Part shown: positions 62,901 to 64,000 of the stretch, in pieces
Position numbering within the stretch: the first letter of the stretch is position 1
How the letters are laid out: each line of letters begins with the position of its first letter
Source of the DNA: Lachnospiraceae bacterium
GTDB taxonomy: Bacteria; Bacillota; Clostridia; Lachnospirales; Lachnospiraceae
Direction of reading: 5' to 3'
Assembly: GCA_028689655.1 (NCBI GenBank)
Contig: JAQVCT010000002.1
Coordinates: 1 to 64,000 of the forward strand
DNA: 64,000 nt
Notes under the pieces: model-generated
Told to the model about the DNA's origin: nothing
Databases searched by the model: none
What the model saw: only the letters and a program-made list of their open reading frames with translations
Made by a program: the position numbers and the translations under genes

Positions 62901-63102
62901 TCATATCCTTGATGACACGTGTCAGCACATGTCCGATATGTGGCTTGCCGTTGGCTGTTGGAGGTCCATCATAGAAGGTATAGGTCTCTCCCTCTTTACG
63001 GCTGTCCATACTTTTCTGAAAAATATCATTTTCACGCCAAAATTTTTCTGTCTGTTTCTCTCTGTCTACAAAGTTCAAATCTGTGGATACTTTTTCGTAC
63101 AT
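59941..63102 (-). CDS. ileS: isoleucyl-tRNA synthetase, eukaryote-like (type 2) form
   Basis: Charges tRNA-Ile. Class I motifs: HIGH as KPHIGH (about residue 55) inside PPTANGKPHIGHVLTR, and KMSKS as KMSKSKGNAVDP (about 610). The N-terminal sequence GWDTHGLPVELEVEKLLG and the 1053-residue length mark the eukaryote-like type, which in other bacteria is linked with natural mupirocin resistance. Zinc-like cysteine sets are seen at CPRCGTPL and CPKCGKTM. The C-terminal part is anticodon-binding. Expression is under the T-box leader at 63395-63690, which carries an Ile codon. Confidence 0.96.
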   Translation of the reverse strand: MYEKVSTDLNFVDREKQTEKFWRENDIFQKSMDSRKEGETYTFYDGPPTANGKPHIGHVLTRVIKDMIPRYRTMKGYMVPRKAGWDTHGLPVELEVEKLLGLDGKEQIEEYGLDPFITKCKESVWKYKGMWEDFSGTVGFWADMDNPYVTYHDDYIESEWWALKEIWDKGLLYKGFKIVPYCPRCGTPLSSHEVAQGYKAVKERSAVVRFKVVGEDAYFLAWTTTPWTLPSNVALCVNPEETYCKVKAADGYTYYMAEELLDKVLGKLAEEDKPAYEVLETYVGKDLEYKEYEALYKCAADIAEKQHKKGHYITCDDYVTMSDGTGIVHIAPAFGEDDANVGRKYDLPFVQFVDGKGDMTPETPYAGLFVKKADPEVLKDLDKEGKLFDAPKFEHDYPFCWRCDTPLIYYARESWFIKMTAVKDDLVRNNKTVNWIPESIGEGRFGNWLENIQDWGVSRNRYWGTPLNVWECEDCGHQEAIGSREELEKMSGNPAARTVELHRPYIDEITCTCPKCGKTMKRVPEVIDCWFDSGAMPFAQHHYPFENKDLFEQQFPAQFISEAVDQTRGWFYSLMAESTLLFNKAPYENVIVLGHVQDENGQKMSKSKGNAVDPFDALETYGADAIRWYFYVNSAPWLPNRFHGKAVQEGQRKFMGTLWNTYAFFVLYANIDNFDATKYALEYDKLPVMDKWLLSKLNTLIADVDDNLNNYRIPEAARALQEFVDDMSNWYVRRGRERFWAKGMEQDKINAYMTLYTALVTVSKVAAPMIPFMTEEIYQNLVRSIDKTAPESVHLCDFPVADPAHVDKKLEEDMEIVLETVVLGRAARNTANIKNRQPIGKMYVKTDNSDKKLSEFYIEIIEDELNVKDVIFTDDVRAFTSYNFKPQLKTLGRRFGKQLNALKEVLTNLDGNKSMDEINEKGTLTITLDGVEEVLEKDDLLIDAAQVQGFESESYNGITVVLDTNLTEELIEEGFVYEIISKIQTMRKDADFEVTDHIKVYVSGNDRIADLVQKNETAIGTKVLADQFVMNETTDISKEWNVNGENVTLGISR

Positions 63103-63139
63103 GATTGTTCTTCCTTTCTATTCTATGTGATGCATTGCT

Positions 63140-63387
63140 CAAATAAGCAGACTCGAAACACTTCGTGTTCCTCGTTCGCGTTGCTCGTCATAATGTCAAA
63201 GACACAATTTATGATGCAAGCATCTAAATTGCATCTCTGACATCACGACTCTGCTTATTCGCGTAAATAAGCAGGCTCGAAACACTTCGTGTTCCTCGTT
63301 CGCGTTGCTCGTCAAATTGTTACAGTCACAATTTCACATGCAAGCATGTAAATTGCATCTGTAACAACTTGACTCTGCTTATTCGCG
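63140..63387. repeat. tandem pair of about 124-bp palindromic repeats in the ileS leader
   Basis: Copy 1 is about 63140-63263 and copy 2 about 63264-63387. Both start AAATAAGCAG, share TCGAAACACTTCGTG and TTCGCGTTGCTCGTCA, vary in the middle (GTCAAAGACAC versus GTTACAGTCAC, in each case with the complementary bases further on, so pairing is kept), and end GACTCTGCTTATTCGCG. They lie between the T-box terminator and the ileS start codon, in the leader RNA. Confidence 0.9.
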
Positions 63388-63394
63388 CAAATAA

Positions 63395-63690
63395 GCCCCG
63401 CCCTTTTGTAAAAGGACGAGGCTAAAGTTATCTCGTTATACCACCTGTTACAACATACACCAAAAACTTCTATAAATAAAGTTCCATCATATGCGTTCCC
63501 TATAACGCCGGAAATGCGGCACTGCTTACTTTTTGCTTTCTTTCAGCAATGCAACTCAGAAGTGATCTTCCATAATTCTCTACTCGCATCCGCTCTCACC
63601 TGCCCGGACTCTCTTTGCCTTTTGGAAATTACGTACTTTCTCCCTCACTGTTTTTACTATTTTAAATATCAATAAAATTCTCTGAACGTT
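63395..63690 (-). promoter_or_regulatory. T-box riboswitch leader of ileS (Ile specifier)
   Basis: On the minus strand the stem-I region contains GAAGATCACTTCTGAG with specifier codon ATC (63564-63566), which reads isoleucine. Further on is the T-box core GGTGGTATAACGAG (63432-63445), followed by the terminator GCCTCGTCC...GGGCGGGGC at 63395-63422. Uncharged tRNA-Ile would stabilise the antiterminator and let ileS be transcribed. Specifier, core and gene agree, so the assignment is strong. Confidence 0.93.
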
Positions 63691-63694
63691 GATA

Positions 63695-63724
63695 ATTATA
63701 GAATGTTGTGCGGCGGTTTGTCAA
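63695..63724 (-). promoter_or_regulatory. ileS promoter
   Basis: On the minus strand TTGACA and TATAAT are separated by 18 bases, directly upstream of the T-box leader. Confidence 0.88.
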
Positions 63725-63747
63725 CTTATATTCGTGATTTACCCAAA

Positions 63748-64000
63748 TTAATCAATTAAACCATACTTTATAAATTCTTTTTTCCGTTCTTCACTATCGC
63801 TTACAACTTTTGTAATTTCATCATTGCGTCCATCTTCTTGCAAAAGTCTTATTAATTTGGCTAATAAATCCATGCCTTCTTCGCGACTTTTTTCTTCTAT
63901 AACTGCACTTAAATTACACATGGTGTCAAGCCTCCTTTCAAACTCTTCTGTCATCATTAGATTATATTTTTCTGACAGACGTTTCTTTTTTACCTCACTG
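63748..64000 (-). CDS. C-terminal part of an Rpn-family (PD-(D/E)XK) nuclease/transposase-like protein, cut by window edge
   Basis: The open frame continues without a stop to base 64000, so the gene starts outside the window. The 84 visible codons encode the helical tail KKKRLSEKYNLMM..., MCNLSAVIEEKSREEGMDLL, ending KKEFIKYGLID. Such tails (MCNLSxxIxExGxxEG followed by LxxLxxDGRxxEI) close Rpn/PDDEXK_2 proteins of gut clostridia, which promote recombination. The catalytic domain is not visible, so activity cannot be judged. Confidence 0.75.
   Translation of the reverse strand, partial: SEVKKKRLSEKYNLMMTEEFERRLDTMCNLSAVIEEKSREEGMDLLAKLIRLLQEDGRNDEITKVVSDSEERKKEFIKYGLID

Overview
The window looks like chromosome of a low-GC, spore-forming, Gram-positive anaerobe of the Lachnospiraceae type (Blautia/Dorea-like; this placement is inference). 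Supporting signs are a SpoIIQ/SpoIID pair, a SPOCS-LysM spore-envelope protein, a T-box leader on ileS, DHOD type 1B (pyrD/pyrK), LCP and CpsB/C/D-type capsule regulators, strong AGGAGG-like ribosome binding sites and lipobox lipoproteins. Nearly all large genes are on the minus strand.

Layout. (1) 0-17.9 kb is one capsule/exopolysaccharide locus, read right to left: XRE regulator, CpsB phosphatase, CpsC/CpsD chain-length and tyrosine kinase pair, an Ig-like surface protein, a small membrane protein, LCP attachment enzyme, a Ser/Ala-rich secreted protein, a rare kinase-nucleotidyltransferase fusion, the priming sugar transferase, GalE, then an AT-rich block of glycosyltransferases, Wzy, pyruvyl transferase, Wzx and a truncated acyltransferase. 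The middle of the locus is GC-rich and the distal end AT-rich, as expected for a conserved assembly block plus an exchanged serotype block. (2) 18-20 kb holds an XRE regulator and an AAA_14/DUF4143 ATPase. (3) 20-25 kb holds pyrC-pyrK-pyrD followed by the SPOCS protein, and a PrcB-like lipoprotein flanked by inverted repeats. (4) 25.8-31.1 kb is an accessory strip: PlsC, a PemK-like toxin, tRNA-Pro, a winged-helix regulator and several intact or decayed toxin-antitoxin modules. (5) 31.2-40.7 kb is a coherent catabolic cluster: RbsABC-type importer, alpha/beta esterase, LpdC/LpdB/LpdD-like prenyl-FMN decarboxylase set and a divergent cis-prenyltransferase, with a divergent LysR regulator and a metallo-beta-lactamase-fold enzyme. 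(6) 41-50 kb holds cell-wall and sporulation genes: ddl, a MurF-like ligase, a hydrolase, a GH9-like lipoprotein without catalytic motif, SpoIIQ and SpoIID. (7) 51-56 kb holds an aconitase-family hydratase and glycogen phosphorylase. (8) 56.6-59.8 kb is a tight three-gene cassette, DUF262 / DUF3696-type ATPase / unknown, that looks like a phage-defence system. (9) 59.9-63.7 kb is ileS with its T-box, and an Rpn-type nuclease fragment lies at the right edge.

Several families of short palindromic repeats are scattered between genes: a 150-bp element with terminal inverted repeats (two inverted copies 25 kb apart and one end fragment), a 56-bp unit (tandem array plus inverted and solo copies), and a roughly 120-bp unit (tandem pair inside the ileS leader and a further copy near 44.9 kb).

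The strongest candidates for something new are the three-gene DUF262 cassette, the decarboxylase cluster with its cis-prenyltransferase-like protein, and the kinase-nucleotidyltransferase fusion in the capsule locus. All family assignments come from reading motifs; no database search was run.
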